Assembly (NCBI RefSeq): GCF_039655775.1 | Contig: NZ_JBBYXJ010000001.1 | Span: 496,001-560,000 of the forward strand | Reading direction: 5' to 3' | DNA: 64,000 bases | Source: Iodidimonas sp. SYSU 1G8 | GTDB lineage: Bacteria > Pseudomonadota > Alphaproteobacteria > SMXS01 | In this document: one piece after another, positions 53,449 to 63,096 of the stretch | Layout: every line of letters starts with the position of its first letter | Position numbering within the stretch: the first letter of the stretch is position 1 | The notes under the pieces: generated by a model | Database searches by the model: none | Seen by the model: the letters and a program-made list of their open reading frames with translations, nothing else | What the model was told of the DNA's origin: nothing | Translations under genes and position numbers: made by a program

Positions 53449-55199
53449 ACATTTTCAATACTTTCCGCGACCGCATTGCCGCACGTCTCGAGACGCTCGC
53501 GGCCGAAGGCAAGCTTCTCGCAGGGCTGGACCTGTCGCGCATCGCCACGGAACCGCCGCGCGAGGCCGCCCATGGCGATATGGCGACGAACGCGGCCATG
53601 GTGCTGGCGCGGGATGCCGGCATGAAGCCGCGCGACTTGGCCGAGATGATCGTCGCGGGTTTCGCCGATGATCCGGATGTGGAGCAGGCCGAGATCGCCG
53701 GACCTGGCTTCATCAATCTGCGCCTCAGGAACGGTGTCTATCACGCAGTCGTCGATCATGTTCTTGCCGCCGGGACCAGCTTTGGCGACAGCACCGCGGG
53801 CGGCGGCGTCGCCGTCAACGTGGAATATGTGTCCGCAAATCCCACCGGCCCCATGCATGTCGGTCATTGCCGGGGCGCCGTGTTCGGCGACGCGTTGTGT
53901 TCTCTTCTCGAAAAAGCCGGTTACGCGGTCACGCGCGAGTACTACGTCAACGATGCCGGCGCGCAGGTCGACGTGCTCGCCCGTTCCGCCTATCTGCGGT
54001 ACTGCGAAGCGCTGGGTCACGACATCGGCGAGATTCCGGAGGGCCTGTACCCGGGCGACTACCTCGTCCCGGTCGGTCAGGCGCTCGCCGCCCAATATGG
54101 CGATCGCTGGCTCACGGCGGACGAGTCCGAGTGGCTGCCGGTGATCCGCGATACCGCCATCGACGCCATGATGGTGATGATCCGCGAGGATCTTCAGGCA
54201 CTTGGAATCAGTTTCGACGTTTTCACTTCAGAACGGTCGCTGGTCGAGAAAGGGCAGGTGGAAAGCGTTCTGGCAGAGCTGACCGGCCGCGACCTGATCT
54301 ATACCGGCGTGCTGGAGCCGCCGAAGGGCAAGCTGCCCGACGACTGGGAAGCCCGTCCGCAAACGCTCTTCCGCTCCACCCGGTTTGGCGACGACGTCGA
54401 TCGGCCGCTGAAGAAATCGGACGGCGGCTTCACCTACTTCGCCAGCGACATCGCCAACCACAAGGACAAGTTCGATCGCGGCTTCGGCCAGATGATCGAC
54501 GTCTGGGGCGCGGATCATGGCGGCTATGTCAAGCGCATGAAGGCGGCGGTGACGGCCATCACCAACGGCAAGGGCGAACTGGACGTCAGGCTTTGCCAGC
54601 TGGTCCGCCTGTTCCGCGAGGGCGAACCGGTCAAGATGTCCAAGCGCTCCGGCAGCTTCGTCACCCTGCGCGAGGTTGTCGACGAGGTGGGCAAGGACGT
54701 GGTCCGCTTCATCATGCTGACGCGCAAGAACGACGCGCCGCTGGATTTCGATTTCGCCAGGGCGGTCGAGCAGTCCCGCGAGAATCCGGTTTTCTACGTG
54801 CAGTACGCCCATGCCCGGATTTCCTCGGTCTTCCGCAACGCCGGCGAGGAAGCGCAAGGCGCCGACCTCTCGGAGGCGGCGCTGCGGAGCGCGGATCTGG
54901 CATTGCTGTCCGACGACTCCGAACTGGCCCTGATGCGAGCGCTGGCCGATTGGCCGCGCGCCGTCGAAGCCGCCGCGCTGGCCCATGAACCGCACCGGAT
55001 CGCGTTTTATCTTTATGACCTTGCCGCTTCCTTCCATAGTTACTGGAACAAGGGCAAGGAGGACACGACCCTGCGCTTCATCCGGGCCGACAATCCCGAA
55101 CTGACCAAAGCCCGCCTTGCACTGTTGCGCGCGGCCGCTTTGACCATTGCCTCGGGTCTCGCCGTTCTGGGAGTCGAACCCGTCGAGGAGATGCGTTAG
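53445..55199 (+). CDS. argS: Arginyl-tRNA synthetase
   Basis: The 584-residue class I enzyme has an N-terminal Add-1 domain, the HIGH-type motif [16 protein letters not shown] near residue 128, YYVNDAGAQ, the KMSKRSG loop and the C-terminal DALR anticodon domain with [22 protein letters not shown] (read in parts). Its start ATG overlaps the dgt stop (ATGA), and its stop shares one base with the SPOR gene. The order dgt-argS-SPOR-nagZ-scpAB-tat is well conserved in this class. Confidence 0.96.
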   Translation: MNIFNTFRDRIAARLETLAAEGKLLAGLDLSRIATEPPREAAHGDMATNAAMVLARDAGMKPRDLAEMIVAGFADDPDVEQAEIAGPGFINLRLRNGVYHAVVDHVLAAGTSFGDSTAGGGVAVNVEYVSANPTGPMHVGHCRGAVFGDALCSLLEKAGYAVTREYYVNDAGAQVDVLARSAYLRYCEALGHDIGEIPEGLYPGDYLVPVGQALAAQYGDRWLTADESEWLPVIRDTAIDAMMVMIREDLQALGISFDVFTSERSLVEKGQVESVLAELTGRDLIYTGVLEPPKGKLPDDWEARPQTLFRSTRFGDDVDRPLKKSDGGFTYFASDIANHKDKFDRGFGQMIDVWGADHGGYVKRMKAAVTAITNGKGELDVRLCQLVRLFREGEPVKMSKRSGSFVTLREVVDEVGKDVVRFIMLTRKNDAPLDFDFARAVEQSRENPVFYVQYAHARISSVFRNAGEEAQGADLSEAALRSADLALLSDDSELALMRALADWPRAVEAAALAHEPHRIAFYLYDLAASFHSYWNKGKEDTTLRFIRADNPELTKARLALLRAAALTIASGLAVLGVEPVEEMR

Positions 55200-56179
55200 T
55201 GCCTTATCGTCCCGATGGCGACTTCCTTCAGGATGATCAGCTGTCGTCGCGTTGGGACGACGAGCCTGAAGAGCGTGAAAGCAGCGGCTGGTGGAAATGG
55301 GCGGTGGCCGTCGCCAGTCTCGCCATCTTCGGCGGCGTCGTCTGGTATGCCTATTCAACGGGGGCGAGCGGACCGACAGGTCCCGTGAAGACCTTCGAGG
55401 CGGACGCGTCGCCTTACAAGGTGCGCCCCGAAAATCCAGGCGGCGAAGTTATTCCCGACAAGGACAAGCTGGTCTTCAACGAGGCGGTCGGCCGTCCGGA
55501 GGAATCCGAAGACGTGCTCGGCGAGATGCCCGAGACGCCCCAGGCCAAGCCCGAGCCCATCGTCGTGCGCAAGTTCACTCCGTCCGCGCCGCCGAAGCCG
55601 CCCGCACCGCAGGTCGCGGCGGCCGAACCGGCGCCCGCAGAGGCAGTCATACCCGAGACCGCGCCAGCGCAGAGCGGCGAAGCAACGCCGCAACAGCCCG
55701 CGGCGCCCGCTGCTCCCGTTGCCGAGGCTCCGGCCGCCGAGGCGCCTGTGGCGCCAGCGCCGCTCGAGGACCGGCCAGGCCAGGAAAGCGCGCCCGGCGC
55801 GGCGGCACAGCCTGGCGCCCAGAGCGATCTCGCCAACATGACCATCGGCGAGACGCCGCCCTGGAAAGAAGGGGATCCGGTCCCCCCGGCGACCGCGACC
55901 CCGGCACCGCCCAAGCCGGCGTCCGGGGGCAAATCGCCCGTAGTCCAGCTGGGCGCGTACGCCAGCAACGATGCCGCCATGCAGGCCTGGTCCGATGTCA
56001 GCCGGAAATTCGGCGATGCAGTCGGCGGCGCGTCGCCGCAGGTCGTCAAGATCTCGGTCCCCGGCAAGGGCGACCTCTACCGCCTCGTCATCGGTCCCTA
56101 TGGTTCGCGGGACCAGGCGACGCAGGTGTGCGTACAACTGAAATCACGTGGACGGGATTGCATCGTCAATGCGAATTGA
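55199..56179 (+). CDS. SPOR domain protein with one membrane helix
   Basis: The 326-residue protein has a short cytoplasmic tail, one membrane helix (about 33-51, WKWAVAVASLAIFGGVVWYA), a long proline/alanine-rich linker in the periplasm and a C-terminal SPOR domain (about 245-326, VVQLGAYASNDAAMQAW to YGSRDQATQVCVQLKSRGRDC). SPOR domains bind denuded glycan strands at the division septum, so it is likely a septal protein. It starts at a GTG overlapping argS by one base, and overlaps nagZ by 11. Confidence 0.88.
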   Translation: MPYRPDGDFLQDDQLSSRWDDEPEERESSGWWKWAVAVASLAIFGGVVWYAYSTGASGPTGPVKTFEADASPYKVRPENPGGEVIPDKDKLVFNEAVGRPEESEDVLGEMPETPQAKPEPIVVRKFTPSAPPKPPAPQVAAAEPAPAEAVIPETAPAQSGEATPQQPAAPAAPVAEAPAAEAPVAPAPLEDRPGQESAPGAAAQPGAQSDLANMTIGETPPWKEGDPVPPATATPAPPKPASGGKSPVVQLGAYASNDAAMQAWSDVSRKFGDAVGGASPQVVKISVPGKGDLYRLVIGPYGSRDQATQVCVQLKSRGRDCIVNAN

Positions 56180-57200
56180 TCCGGCTCTTTGCCCGGCGAT
56201 CTTCGGCGTCGCGGGACTGACCCTCGCGCCGGAGGAGATCGACTTCTTCCGTGCGGTGAAGCCCTTCGGCTTCATCCTGTTCGCCCGCAACATCGACACC
56301 CCCGATCAGGTGCGGGCGCTCACCGCCGAACTTGAGCCGCTCGCCGCCTGTTCGCCATGTCCGATCCTGATCGATCAGGAAGGCGGGCGCGTTGCCCGGC
56401 TCAGGCCACCCCATTGGCCGGCCTATCCGAAGGGCGAGGCCTTCGGCCGCTTGTACGGTCAGGATCCGGCCCTGGCGAAGCAGGCGATCTACCTGAACTC
56501 CCGCCTGATCGCCGACGATCTCCACCAGCTCGGCATCACGGTCGACTGCCTGCCGGTGCTCGACGTTCCAGCGCGCGGCAGCCACGACATCATCGGCGAC
56601 CGGGCTTATGCACGGCAGGCCGACATCGTCGCCGCTCTGGGAAGCCAGGCGATCGCCGGCCTGATGGATGGCGGCGTGCTGCCGGTCATCAAGCACATTC
56701 CCGGCCACGGCCGCGCCGGCGCCGACAGCCATCTCGAGCTGCCCCACGTCACGACCCGCGCCGCCACCTTGCGGAAAACCGATTTCGTGCCCTTCCGGGC
56801 CATGCGCGACGCGCCCTTCGCCATGACGGCCCATGTGGTCTACGAGGATCTCGACGCCGACAGGCCCGCGACCACCAGCCCCCGGATCATCGAGGACGTG
56901 ATCCGCCGCGACATCGGTTTCGACGGCGTCCTGATGTCCGACGATCTCATTATGCAGGCCCTGACCGGCACGCTGGAAGAGCGCGCGCGGGCCAGCCAGG
57001 CCGCCGGCTGCGATCTGGCCCTGCACTGCAATGGCGTGTTCGACGACATGGTGGCCGTGGCGAAGGGCCTCGATCCTGCATCCCCGGGCACGCTCAAGCG
57101 CCTGACGCGCGCCATGCACTGGCTGACGCCGCCCAAGCCGTTCGATCGCGAGGCCGCGACCTGGGAAAGGGACGGGCTGCTCGCCAAAGCGCCGGAATGA
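56169..57200 (+). CDS. nagZ: Beta-N-acetylhexosaminidase
   Basis: NagZ removes N-acetylglucosamine from cytosolic muropeptides in cell-wall recycling. The 343-residue glycoside hydrolase family 3 protein has LIDQEGGRVARLR, the motif IKHIPGHGRAGADSH with the histidine acid/base loop near 170, and VLMSDDLIM with the nucleophile aspartate near 250. I start at the ATG at 56169 because the upstream frame lies inside the SPOR gene. Its stop overlaps the next start as ATGA. Confidence 0.94.
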   Translation: MRIDPALCPAIFGVAGLTLAPEEIDFFRAVKPFGFILFARNIDTPDQVRALTAELEPLAACSPCPILIDQEGGRVARLRPPHWPAYPKGEAFGRLYGQDPALAKQAIYLNSRLIADDLHQLGITVDCLPVLDVPARGSHDIIGDRAYARQADIVAALGSQAIAGLMDGGVLPVIKHIPGHGRAGADSHLELPHVTTRAATLRKTDFVPFRAMRDAPFAMTAHVVYEDLDADRPATTSPRIIEDVIRRDIGFDGVLMSDDLIMQALTGTLEERARASQAAGCDLALHCNGVFDDMVAVAKGLDPASPGTLKRLTRAMHWLTPPKPFDREAATWERDGLLAKAPE

Positions 57201-57886
57201 TGGACGTTCTCTACCAGATCTCGGTCGCGGCCATTCCGATCCTGCTGGCCATAACGTTTCACGAGGTCGCGCACGGTTTCGTCGCCCGGCAATATGGCGA
57301 TCCCACCGCGGCCGAAGCTGGCCGTCTCTCGCTCAATCCGCTGCGTCACATCGATCCGTTCGGCACGGTCATCCTGCCCGGCATGCTCCTGTTCGCCGGC
57401 TTGCCGCCCTTCGGCTACGCCAAGCCGGTCCCGGTCGATTTCCGGCGGCTCCAGAATCCCAAGCGGGACATGATCTGGGTGGCCGCCGCCGGACCGTCGG
57501 TCAATCTGTTCATGGCGATCGGCGCGGCGCTGCTGCTCAACGCGACCGCCGTGCTGAGCGGCGGCGCGCAGGCCTGGTTCCAGACCATGCTGCAGACGGC
57601 GATCGCGGTGAACATCGTCCTGTTCGTCTTCAACATGATCCCGCTGCCGCCGCTGGATGGCGGTCGCGTCGCGGTCGGCATTCTTCCCCTTGGCCTCGCG
57701 CGGCCGCTCGCCCGGCTCGAGCGCTATGGGATGTTCATCATTTTTGGCGCGTTGCTGATCCCGGCGCTCGTCAACCAGTTCTTCGGCACCAACTTCCATC
57801 CGGTATGGGCGATCATACAACCGGCGGTGAAATTCCTGTATAAGGGCATCACAGGGCTGTTCATCCTCATCCCGGGCATCAGTTGA
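57197..57886 (+). CDS. Site-2 protease family (M50) membrane protein
   Basis: The 229-residue protein has several membrane helices and the zinc-metalloprotease motif HEVAH near residue 24 (AITFHEVAHGFVARQYGD), plus the second metal segment NMIPLPPLDGGRV near 150. This is the short M50B type without PDZ domain, whose substrates are unknown. The start is ATG at 57197 or 57200, overlapping nagZ. Its stop overlaps the TTG start of scpA (TTGA). The same arrangement occurs in many alphaproteobacteria. Confidence 0.9.
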   Translation: MMDVLYQISVAAIPILLAITFHEVAHGFVARQYGDPTAAEAGRLSLNPLRHIDPFGTVILPGMLLFAGLPPFGYAKPVPVDFRRLQNPKRDMIWVAAAGPSVNLFMAIGAALLLNATAVLSGGAQAWFQTMLQTAIAVNIVLFVFNMIPLPPLDGGRVAVGILPLGLARPLARLERYGMFIIFGALLIPALVNQFFGTNFHPVWAIIQPAVKFLYKGITGLFILIPGIS

Positions 57887-58683
57887 GCGATCCGACCTCC
57901 ACGATCCTGTCCTTCGAAGAGCCGGCGCGCCCGGCGGTCGATCAGTTCGTGCTCAACATCGACGGCTGGGAAGGTCCGCTCGACGTGCTGCTGATGCTGG
58001 CGCGGAACCAGAAGGTGGATCTGGCCGCCATCTCCATCCTGCAGCTGGCCGAGCAGTATCTGGAATTCGTCGCCGCCGCCCGCCGTGTCAGGCTCGAGTT
58101 GGCGGCCGATTATCTAGTGATGGCCGCCTGGCTCGCCTACCTCAAATCCCGCCTGCTGCTGCCCGAGGAGAAGAACGAGGACGAGCCGAGCGGCGAGGAA
58201 CTGGCCGCGCACCTGGCGTTCCGGCTCCAGCGGCTCGAAGCCATGCGCGAGCGCGCCGCCGAGCTGATGTCCCGCCACCGCGTCGGCCGCGACATCTTCC
58301 TGCGCGGCATGCCCGAAGGTATCCGGGTCATCCGCAAATCCCAGTACGTCGCCGATCTCTATGGCCTGCTGCGCGCCTACGCCACCCAGCGCGCCCGCAA
58401 CGAGGTCAGCGACTACCGGATCCGTCGGCGCCCCATCTTCACCATGGAGGACGCGCTGCGGCGGCTGGAGATGCTGGTCGGCCACGTGCCGGACTGGACC
58501 AGCCTGCGCCAGTTCCTGCCGCCCGAGCTGGCCGACCGGTCATTGTCCAAATCGGCGCTGGCGGCTACCTTCGCCGCCGCCCTGGAATATACGCGGCAGG
58601 GCAAGCTGGAGCTTCACCAGACCGAAACCTTTGGTCCGCTGATGATCCGGTCCAGGATTCGCGCGGCGGGACAGGACGAATGA
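57883..58683 (+). CDS. scpA: Segregation and condensation protein A
   Basis: ScpA is the kleisin that bridges SMC heads with ScpB in chromosome condensation. The 266-residue protein has the N-terminal block WEGPLDVLLMLARNQKVDLAAISIL, MAAWLAYLKSRLLLP, and a C-terminal winged-helix region (SALAATFAAALEYTRQGKL..QTETFGPL). The start codon is TTG overlapping the M50 stop as TTGA, so it depends on coupling. It overlaps scpB by four bases. Confidence 0.93.
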   Translation: MSDPTSTILSFEEPARPAVDQFVLNIDGWEGPLDVLLMLARNQKVDLAAISILQLAEQYLEFVAAARRVRLELAADYLVMAAWLAYLKSRLLLPEEKNEDEPSGEELAAHLAFRLQRLEAMRERAAELMSRHRVGRDIFLRGMPEGIRVIRKSQYVADLYGLLRAYATQRARNEVSDYRIRRRPIFTMEDALRRLEMLVGHVPDWTSLRQFLPPELADRSLSKSALAATFAAALEYTRQGKLELHQTETFGPLMIRSRIRAAGQDE

Positions 58684-59315
58684 CGGCGGAACGGCTCGAA
58701 CATCTGCGCATGGTGGAAGCACTGCTGTTCGCCGCGTCCGAACCCCTGGACGAGGCGAGCATCGCCCACCGGCTGCCGGGCCATCCCGACGTGGCGCCGC
58801 TGCTGGCCGAACTGGCCGAGGAATATGCGCGCCGCGGCGTCAATCTGGTGCGCCGGGCCGACAAGTGGATGTTCCAGACCGCGCCCGATCTGGCATTCCT
58901 GCTCCAGCAGGAAGTGCAGGAGGAGCGCCGCCTTTCCCGCGCCGGCCAGGAAACGCTGGCCATCATCGCCTATCACCAGCCCGTAACCCGCGCCGAGATC
59001 GAGGAGATTCGCGGCGTCTCGGTCAGCAAGGGCACCATCGACGTGCTGATGGAGATCGGCTGGGTGCGGATCATGGGCCGCCGGCAGACCCCGGGAAAGC
59101 CCGTCACCTATGGCATCACCGAGCAGTTCCTGGTCCAGTTCGGCCTGGAGACCATCAAGGACTTGCCCGGGCTCGACGAGTTGAAGGCGGCGGGCCTCCT
59201 CGATTCCGAACTGCCCGAGCATTTCCGGGCCATTCCGGACGAACTGATCGAGGACGATACCGAGGACGACGCCGAACTTCCGCTCGCTGATCCGCTCCGC
59301 GCGCCGCCGCGCTGA
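58680..59315 (+). CDS. scpB: Segregation and condensation protein B
   Basis: ScpB binds ScpA as a dimer in the SMC complex. The 211-residue protein has two winged helices, with LRMVEALLFAASEPLDEASIA, FQTAPDLAFLL, LSRAGQETLAIIAYHQPVTRAEIEEIRGVSVSKGTID (read in parts) and GRRQTPGKPVTYGITEQFL. An acidic tail ends the protein. The start overlaps scpA by four bases (ATGA). A promoter for tatA follows its stop. Confidence 0.94.
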   Translation: MTAERLEHLRMVEALLFAASEPLDEASIAHRLPGHPDVAPLLAELAEEYARRGVNLVRRADKWMFQTAPDLAFLLQQEVQEERRLSRAGQETLAIIAYHQPVTRAEIEEIRGVSVSKGTIDVLMEIGWVRIMGRRQTPGKPVTYGITEQFLVQFGLETIKDLPGLDELKAAGLLDSELPEHFRAIPDELIEDDTEDDAELPLADPLRAPPR

Positions 59316-59326
59316 GAGGGTTCGTC

Positions 59327-59355
59327 TTGTGCTCGGCAACGTTCGAGCCTATGTG
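59327..59355 (+). promoter_or_regulatory. Putative promoter of tatABC
   Basis: TTGTGC at 59327-59332 and TATGTG at 59350-59355 are 17 bases apart. The leader that follows contains a small GCGCACC/GGTGCGT hairpin at about 59363-59378. The start would be some 50 bases before the tatA GTG. Confidence 0.48.
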
Positions 59356-59414
59356 TGTGGCGTCGGCGCACCCCGGTGCGTCACCCCGCTTCCGAAGCAA
59401 CATGAGGGTATACC

Positions 59415-59657
59415 GTGTTCAATTTGGGCTGGCCGGAAATCCTGATCATCGTGCTGGTGATCGTGCTGCTCTTTGGACGCGGCAAGATTTCGGGCATGAT
59501 GGGCGATGTCGCCAAAGGCATCAAAAGCTTCCGCAAGGGCTTGTCCGAGCCGGATGACGACGTTGCGGACGCCAAACACGAGGACAAGCGGATGATCGAC
59601 CGCGAAACGCCGCTTGCCGACGTCACGCCGCGCAAGGACGACGCGGCGAAGAGCTGA
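59415..59657 (+). CDS. tatA: Sec-independent translocase subunit TatA
   Basis: TatA polymerises to form the translocation site for folded twin-arginine proteins. The 80-residue protein has the membrane helix [17 protein letters not shown] followed by the FGRGK hinge, an amphipathic helix ([18 protein letters not shown]) and an acidic tail. It starts at a GTG after ATGAGGG. It is the first of the tatABC genes. Confidence 0.95.
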   Translation: MFNLGWPEILIIVLVIVLLFGRGKISGMMGDVAKGIKSFRKGLSEPDDDVADAKHEDKRMIDRETPLADVTPRKDDAAKS

Positions 59658-59682
59658 CGCCTTGCAAAGCGTCCGCTAAGCC

Positions 59683-60135
59683 ATGTTCGACGTCGGTCTT
59701 CCCGAACTGCTGGTCATCGTGCTCGTCGCCCTCGTGGTCGTCGGCCCGAAGGACCTGCCCAAGGTCGTGCGCGGCATCGCGCGCGCCATCGCCAAGATGC
59801 GGCGCATGGCCGACGAGTTCATGGGCACGGTGAACGACTATGTGCGTGAATCCGAACTGCAGGAATTGCGCGAGGCGGTCGAGAAGACCAAGCGGGCCAT
59901 GAACGGGCAGGGCGATTTCGACGACCTGTTGGACCCGACCGGCCCGGCGAAGAAGTCCAGGCCGGACGATCCGGAGAAACTGGCCGATGCCCAGCTGGCG
60001 GGTGAGGGCGCCGTTCCCGCCAACACCATCCATGCGCCGGCCCTGGCCGATCCTGCTCCGCCAACCGAACTCCCGGCAGCCGAGCCCGCGCCGGTCTCCG
60101 TGCCGGCCAAGAGCGATGATCGAGGCACCTCGTGA
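59683..60135 (+). CDS. tatB: Sec-independent translocase subunit TatB
   Basis: TatB forms the receptor complex with TatC. The 150-residue protein opens MFDVGLPELLVIVLVALVVVGPKDLP, with the GP hinge that distinguishes TatB from TatA, then an amphipathic helix VRGIARAIAKMRRMADEFM and a charged, proline-rich tail. Its stop overlaps the tatC start as GTGA. It lies 25 bases after tatA. Confidence 0.94.
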   Translation: MFDVGLPELLVIVLVALVVVGPKDLPKVVRGIARAIAKMRRMADEFMGTVNDYVRESELQELREAVEKTKRAMNGQGDFDDLLDPTGPAKKSRPDDPEKLADAQLAGEGAVPANTIHAPALADPAPPTELPAAEPAPVSVPAKSDDRGTS

Positions 60136-60923
60136 GCGATATCCCCGCCGAGGACGAGCTTGAATCCAGCCGGGCACCACTGATCGAGCACCTGATCGAA
60201 TTGCGGCGCCGTCTGCTCTATTCGGTCGTTGGTTTCGTGATCATGTTCGGCATCTGCCTGTTCTGGGCCGACGAGATCTATGCCTTCCTCGTGCATCCCC
60301 TTGCCGAGGCCATGGCCGGTCATCCGGGCCGGCGCCTGATCTTCACCGGCCTGACCGAGGCCCTGTTCACCCAGATCAAGGTGGCGTTCTTCGCGGCGTC
60401 CATGCTGTCTTTCCCGATCGTGGCCGGACAGCTGTGGCTGTTCGTCGCGCCGGGCCTCTACAAGAACGAGCGGCACGCCTTCCTGCCGTTCCTGGTTGCC
60501 ACGCCGATCCTGTTCATGCTCGGCGCTGCGATGGCCTATTACATTGTTTTTCCAGTTGCTTGGCCATTTTTCCTCGGCTTCGAGATGAATGCCGAACAGA
60601 CCGGTGGCCTGCCGATCCAGTTCGAAGGCAAGGTCAACGAATATCTCGCCATCGTGATGAAGCTGATCTTCGCCTTCGGCCTCAGCTTCCTCGTGCCGGT
60701 CGGGCTGACATTGCTCGGCCGCGTCGGCATCATCAGTTCCGACTGGCTGCGCGACAAACGCAAATACGCGATCGTCTTCATTTTCATCGTCGCCGCGGTG
60801 CTGACCCCGCCCGATCCGATCACCCAGAGCATCCTCGCGATCCCCATTTGCCTGCTCTATGAAGCATCGATCTGGCTGATCCGTATCTGGGAAAAAAAGC
60901 GCGACCGGGATGCGGAGATTTAA
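60132..60923 (+). CDS. tatC: Sec-independent translocase subunit TatC
   Basis: TatC recognises the twin-arginine signal. The 263-residue protein has six membrane helices, the N-terminal motif PLIEHLIELRRRLLYSV near residue 16, with the glutamate that contacts the signal, FVAPGLYKNERHAFLPF in the second loop and LTPPDPITQ..LAIPICLLYE in the last part. It starts at a GTG within GTGA. The C-terminal tail is basic and acidic (KKRDRDAEI). Confidence 0.96.
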   Translation: MSDIPAEDELESSRAPLIEHLIELRRRLLYSVVGFVIMFGICLFWADEIYAFLVHPLAEAMAGHPGRRLIFTGLTEALFTQIKVAFFAASMLSFPIVAGQLWLFVAPGLYKNERHAFLPFLVATPILFMLGAAMAYYIVFPVAWPFFLGFEMNAEQTGGLPIQFEGKVNEYLAIVMKLIFAFGLSFLVPVGLTLLGRVGIISSDWLRDKRKYAIVFIFIVAAVLTPPDPITQSILAIPICLLYEASIWLIRIWEKKRDRDAEI

Positions 60924-60935
60924 CCGGGGCGATGC

Positions 60936-60964
60936 TGGACGGAGACGGATCGCCCGGCTATACA
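60936..60964 (+). promoter_or_regulatory. Putative promoter of serS
   Basis: TGGACG at 60936-60941 and TATACA at 60959-60964 are 17 bases apart, in the 72-base gap between tatC and serS. The -10 is close to consensus, the -35 moderate. Confidence 0.48.
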
Positions 60965-60995
60965 GGCTGACCACCGCCAACCGAAACGCGCCTGC

Positions 60996-62276
60996 ATGCT
61001 CGATATCAAATGGATCCGGGAAAACCCTGAAACCTTCGACAACGGCCTCGCCCGGCGTCGCCGGCAGCCCCTGTCGACAAGGATTCTCGAGCTGGATTCA
61101 TCGCTCCGCGCGCTGAAGACCCGTCTTCAGGAAGCCCAGGCGGAGCGCAATGCCAAGTCCAAGGAAATCGGCATCGCCAAGTCGAAGGGACAGGACGTCC
61201 AGGCGATCATGGATGCCGTCGCGGCGCTGAAAAGCGAGATCCAGAATGGCGAGGAAAGCGAACGCACGCTTCAGGCCGAACTCGACGATTTGATCGCCGG
61301 CCTGCCCAATCATCTGGATGAGTCCGTGCCGGACGGCGCCGACGAGGATGCCAATGTTGAACTGCGCCGGGTCGGCACGCCGCCCGTGTTCGGTTTCGCG
61401 CCCAAGGATCACGTCGCGCTGGGCGAAGGCCTCGGTCTGATGGATTTCGACGCCGCGTCTCGCATGTCCGGCTCGCGCTTCGTCGTGCTGAAGGGCGCGC
61501 TGGCGCGGCTCGACCGGGCGATCAGTTCGCTGATGCTGGATTTGCACACCACGGAAGGCGGCTATACCGAGACCGACACGCCGTTGCTGGTGCGCGACGA
61601 TGCCGTGTTCGGCACCGGCCAGCTACCCAAGGCCGCCGAGGACATGTTCCGGACAACCAATGATTTCTGGCTGATTCCCACGTCCGAAGTCACCATGACC
61701 AATCTGGTGCGCGACCAGATCCTCGACGCGGGTGAGTTGCCCCTGCGCTTCACCGCGCTCTCGCCCTGTTTCCGCTCCGAAGCGGGCGCGGCGGGCAAGG
61801 ACACGCGCGGCATGATCCGCCAGCACCAGTTCAAGAAGGTCGAACTGGTCAGCATCACCCGGCCCGAGGACTCCGAGGCCGAGCACGAGCGTCTGCTGGG
61901 CTGCGCCGAAGAGGTGCTGAAGCGTCTCGGACTGGCGTACCGGGTCGTCATCCTGTGCTCGGGCGATACCGGCGCCACCGCGCGCAAGACCTTCGACATC
62001 GAGGTCTGGCTGCCGGGCCAGGACCGCTACCGCGAAATATCGTCCTGTTCCAACACGGGCGATTTTCAGGCCCGCCGGATGCGGGCCCGCTATCGCGAGG
62101 AGGGTGAAAAGCAGACCCGCTTCGTTCACACCCTGAACGGCTCGGGCCTCGCCGTCGGCCGCACCCTGATCGCGGTGCTGGAAAATTATCAGCAGGAGGA
62201 CGGCAGCATCGTCGTTCCCCAGGCCCTGCGGCCCTATATGGGCGGCCTCGAGATCATCGGAGCGGGACGCGGCTGA
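60996..62276 (+). CDS. serS: Seryl-tRNA synthetase
   Basis: SerS charges tRNA-Ser and tRNA-Sec. The 426-residue class II enzyme has an N-terminal coiled-coil arm (about 25-105, [22 protein letters not shown]), then the class II motifs: motif 2 in [27 protein letters not shown] (read in parts) and motif 3 in [36 protein letters not shown] is also diagnostic. Its stop lies one base before the surE start. Confidence 0.96.
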   Translation: MLDIKWIRENPETFDNGLARRRRQPLSTRILELDSSLRALKTRLQEAQAERNAKSKEIGIAKSKGQDVQAIMDAVAALKSEIQNGEESERTLQAELDDLIAGLPNHLDESVPDGADEDANVELRRVGTPPVFGFAPKDHVALGEGLGLMDFDAASRMSGSRFVVLKGALARLDRAISSLMLDLHTTEGGYTETDTPLLVRDDAVFGTGQLPKAAEDMFRTTNDFWLIPTSEVTMTNLVRDQILDAGELPLRFTALSPCFRSEAGAAGKDTRGMIRQHQFKKVELVSITRPEDSEAEHERLLGCAEEVLKRLGLAYRVVILCSGDTGATARKTFDIEVWLPGQDRYREISSCSNTGDFQARRMRARYREEGEKQTRFVHTLNGSGLAVGRTLIAVLENYQQEDGSIVVPQALRPYMGGLEIIGAGRG

Positions 62277-62277
62277 G

Positions 62278-63096
62278 ATGTCTGTTTTTGCGCTGCCCGA
62301 CGTCCCGTTCGACCTGTCCCACCACCGGATTCTGGTCACTAATGACGACGGGTTCGGTGCTGCGGGCATCGAGCGCCTCGAGGCCATCGCCCGCCGCCTG
62401 AGCGATGATGTCTGGGTCGCGGCGCCCGAATATGAACAGAGCGGCACCGGTCACTCGCTGACCCTGACCCAGCCGCTGCGCTTCCGCGAAATGGGCGAAC
62501 GGCGCTTCGCGGTGCGCGGCACCCCCACCGATTGCGTCCTGCTCGCGGTCAACAAGATCATCCCGGGCAAGCGGCCGACGCTGGTGCTCTCTGGTTTCAA
62601 TCGCGGCGCCAACATGGGCGAGGACGTGACCTATTCGGGCACCGTCGCCGCCGCCATGGAAGGCACGCTGCTGGGTATTCCGTCCATCGCGCTCAGCCAG
62701 TCGGTCTATCCCGGCGCGACCGATATCGACTGGGCAGGCGCCGAAGGCGCCGGCGAGCAGGTCATTCGGTGGCTTGCGTCCGCCGGCTGGCCGCCCGAAG
62801 TCCTGATGAACGTTAACTTCCCCGATGCCCGTCGCGGGCCGGTATCCCAGATGGAAATCGTCGTGCAGGGCCAGCGCGATCCGGCGGACATCCAGTTCGA
62901 GCAGCGCATCGACACCCGAGGCGAAACCTATTTCTGGATCGGTTACCGCCGGTCGCGCGAGCATCTGGTCGAGGGCACGGACATCAAGGCCGTGCGCGAG
63001 GGCAGGGTATCGGTCACCCCGCTGCATCTCGACCTGACCCACACGGCGACCATGACCGCCCTTGAACAGGCGGCGAGGGCGGCCGGCAATGACTGA
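62278..63096 (+). CDS. surE: 5'/3'-nucleotidase SurE
   Basis: SurE is a stationary-phase survival nucleotidase and polyphosphatase. The 272-residue protein has the metal site LVTNDDGFGAAGI near residue 20, APEYEQSGTGHSLTL near 55, GTPTDCV, and LSGFNRGANMGEDVTYSGTVAAAMEG (read in parts). Length is close to E. coli SurE plus a small N-terminal extension. It overlaps pcm by eight bases, as surE and pcm do in many bacteria. Confidence 0.95.
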   Translation: MSVFALPDVPFDLSHHRILVTNDDGFGAAGIERLEAIARRLSDDVWVAAPEYEQSGTGHSLTLTQPLRFREMGERRFAVRGTPTDCVLLAVNKIIPGKRPTLVLSGFNRGANMGEDVTYSGTVAAAMEGTLLGIPSIALSQSVYPGATDIDWAGAEGAGEQVIRWLASAGWPPEVLMNVNFPDARRGPVSQMEIVVQGQRDPADIQFEQRIDTRGETYFWIGYRRSREHLVEGTDIKAVREGRVSVTPLHLDLTHTATMTALEQAARAAGND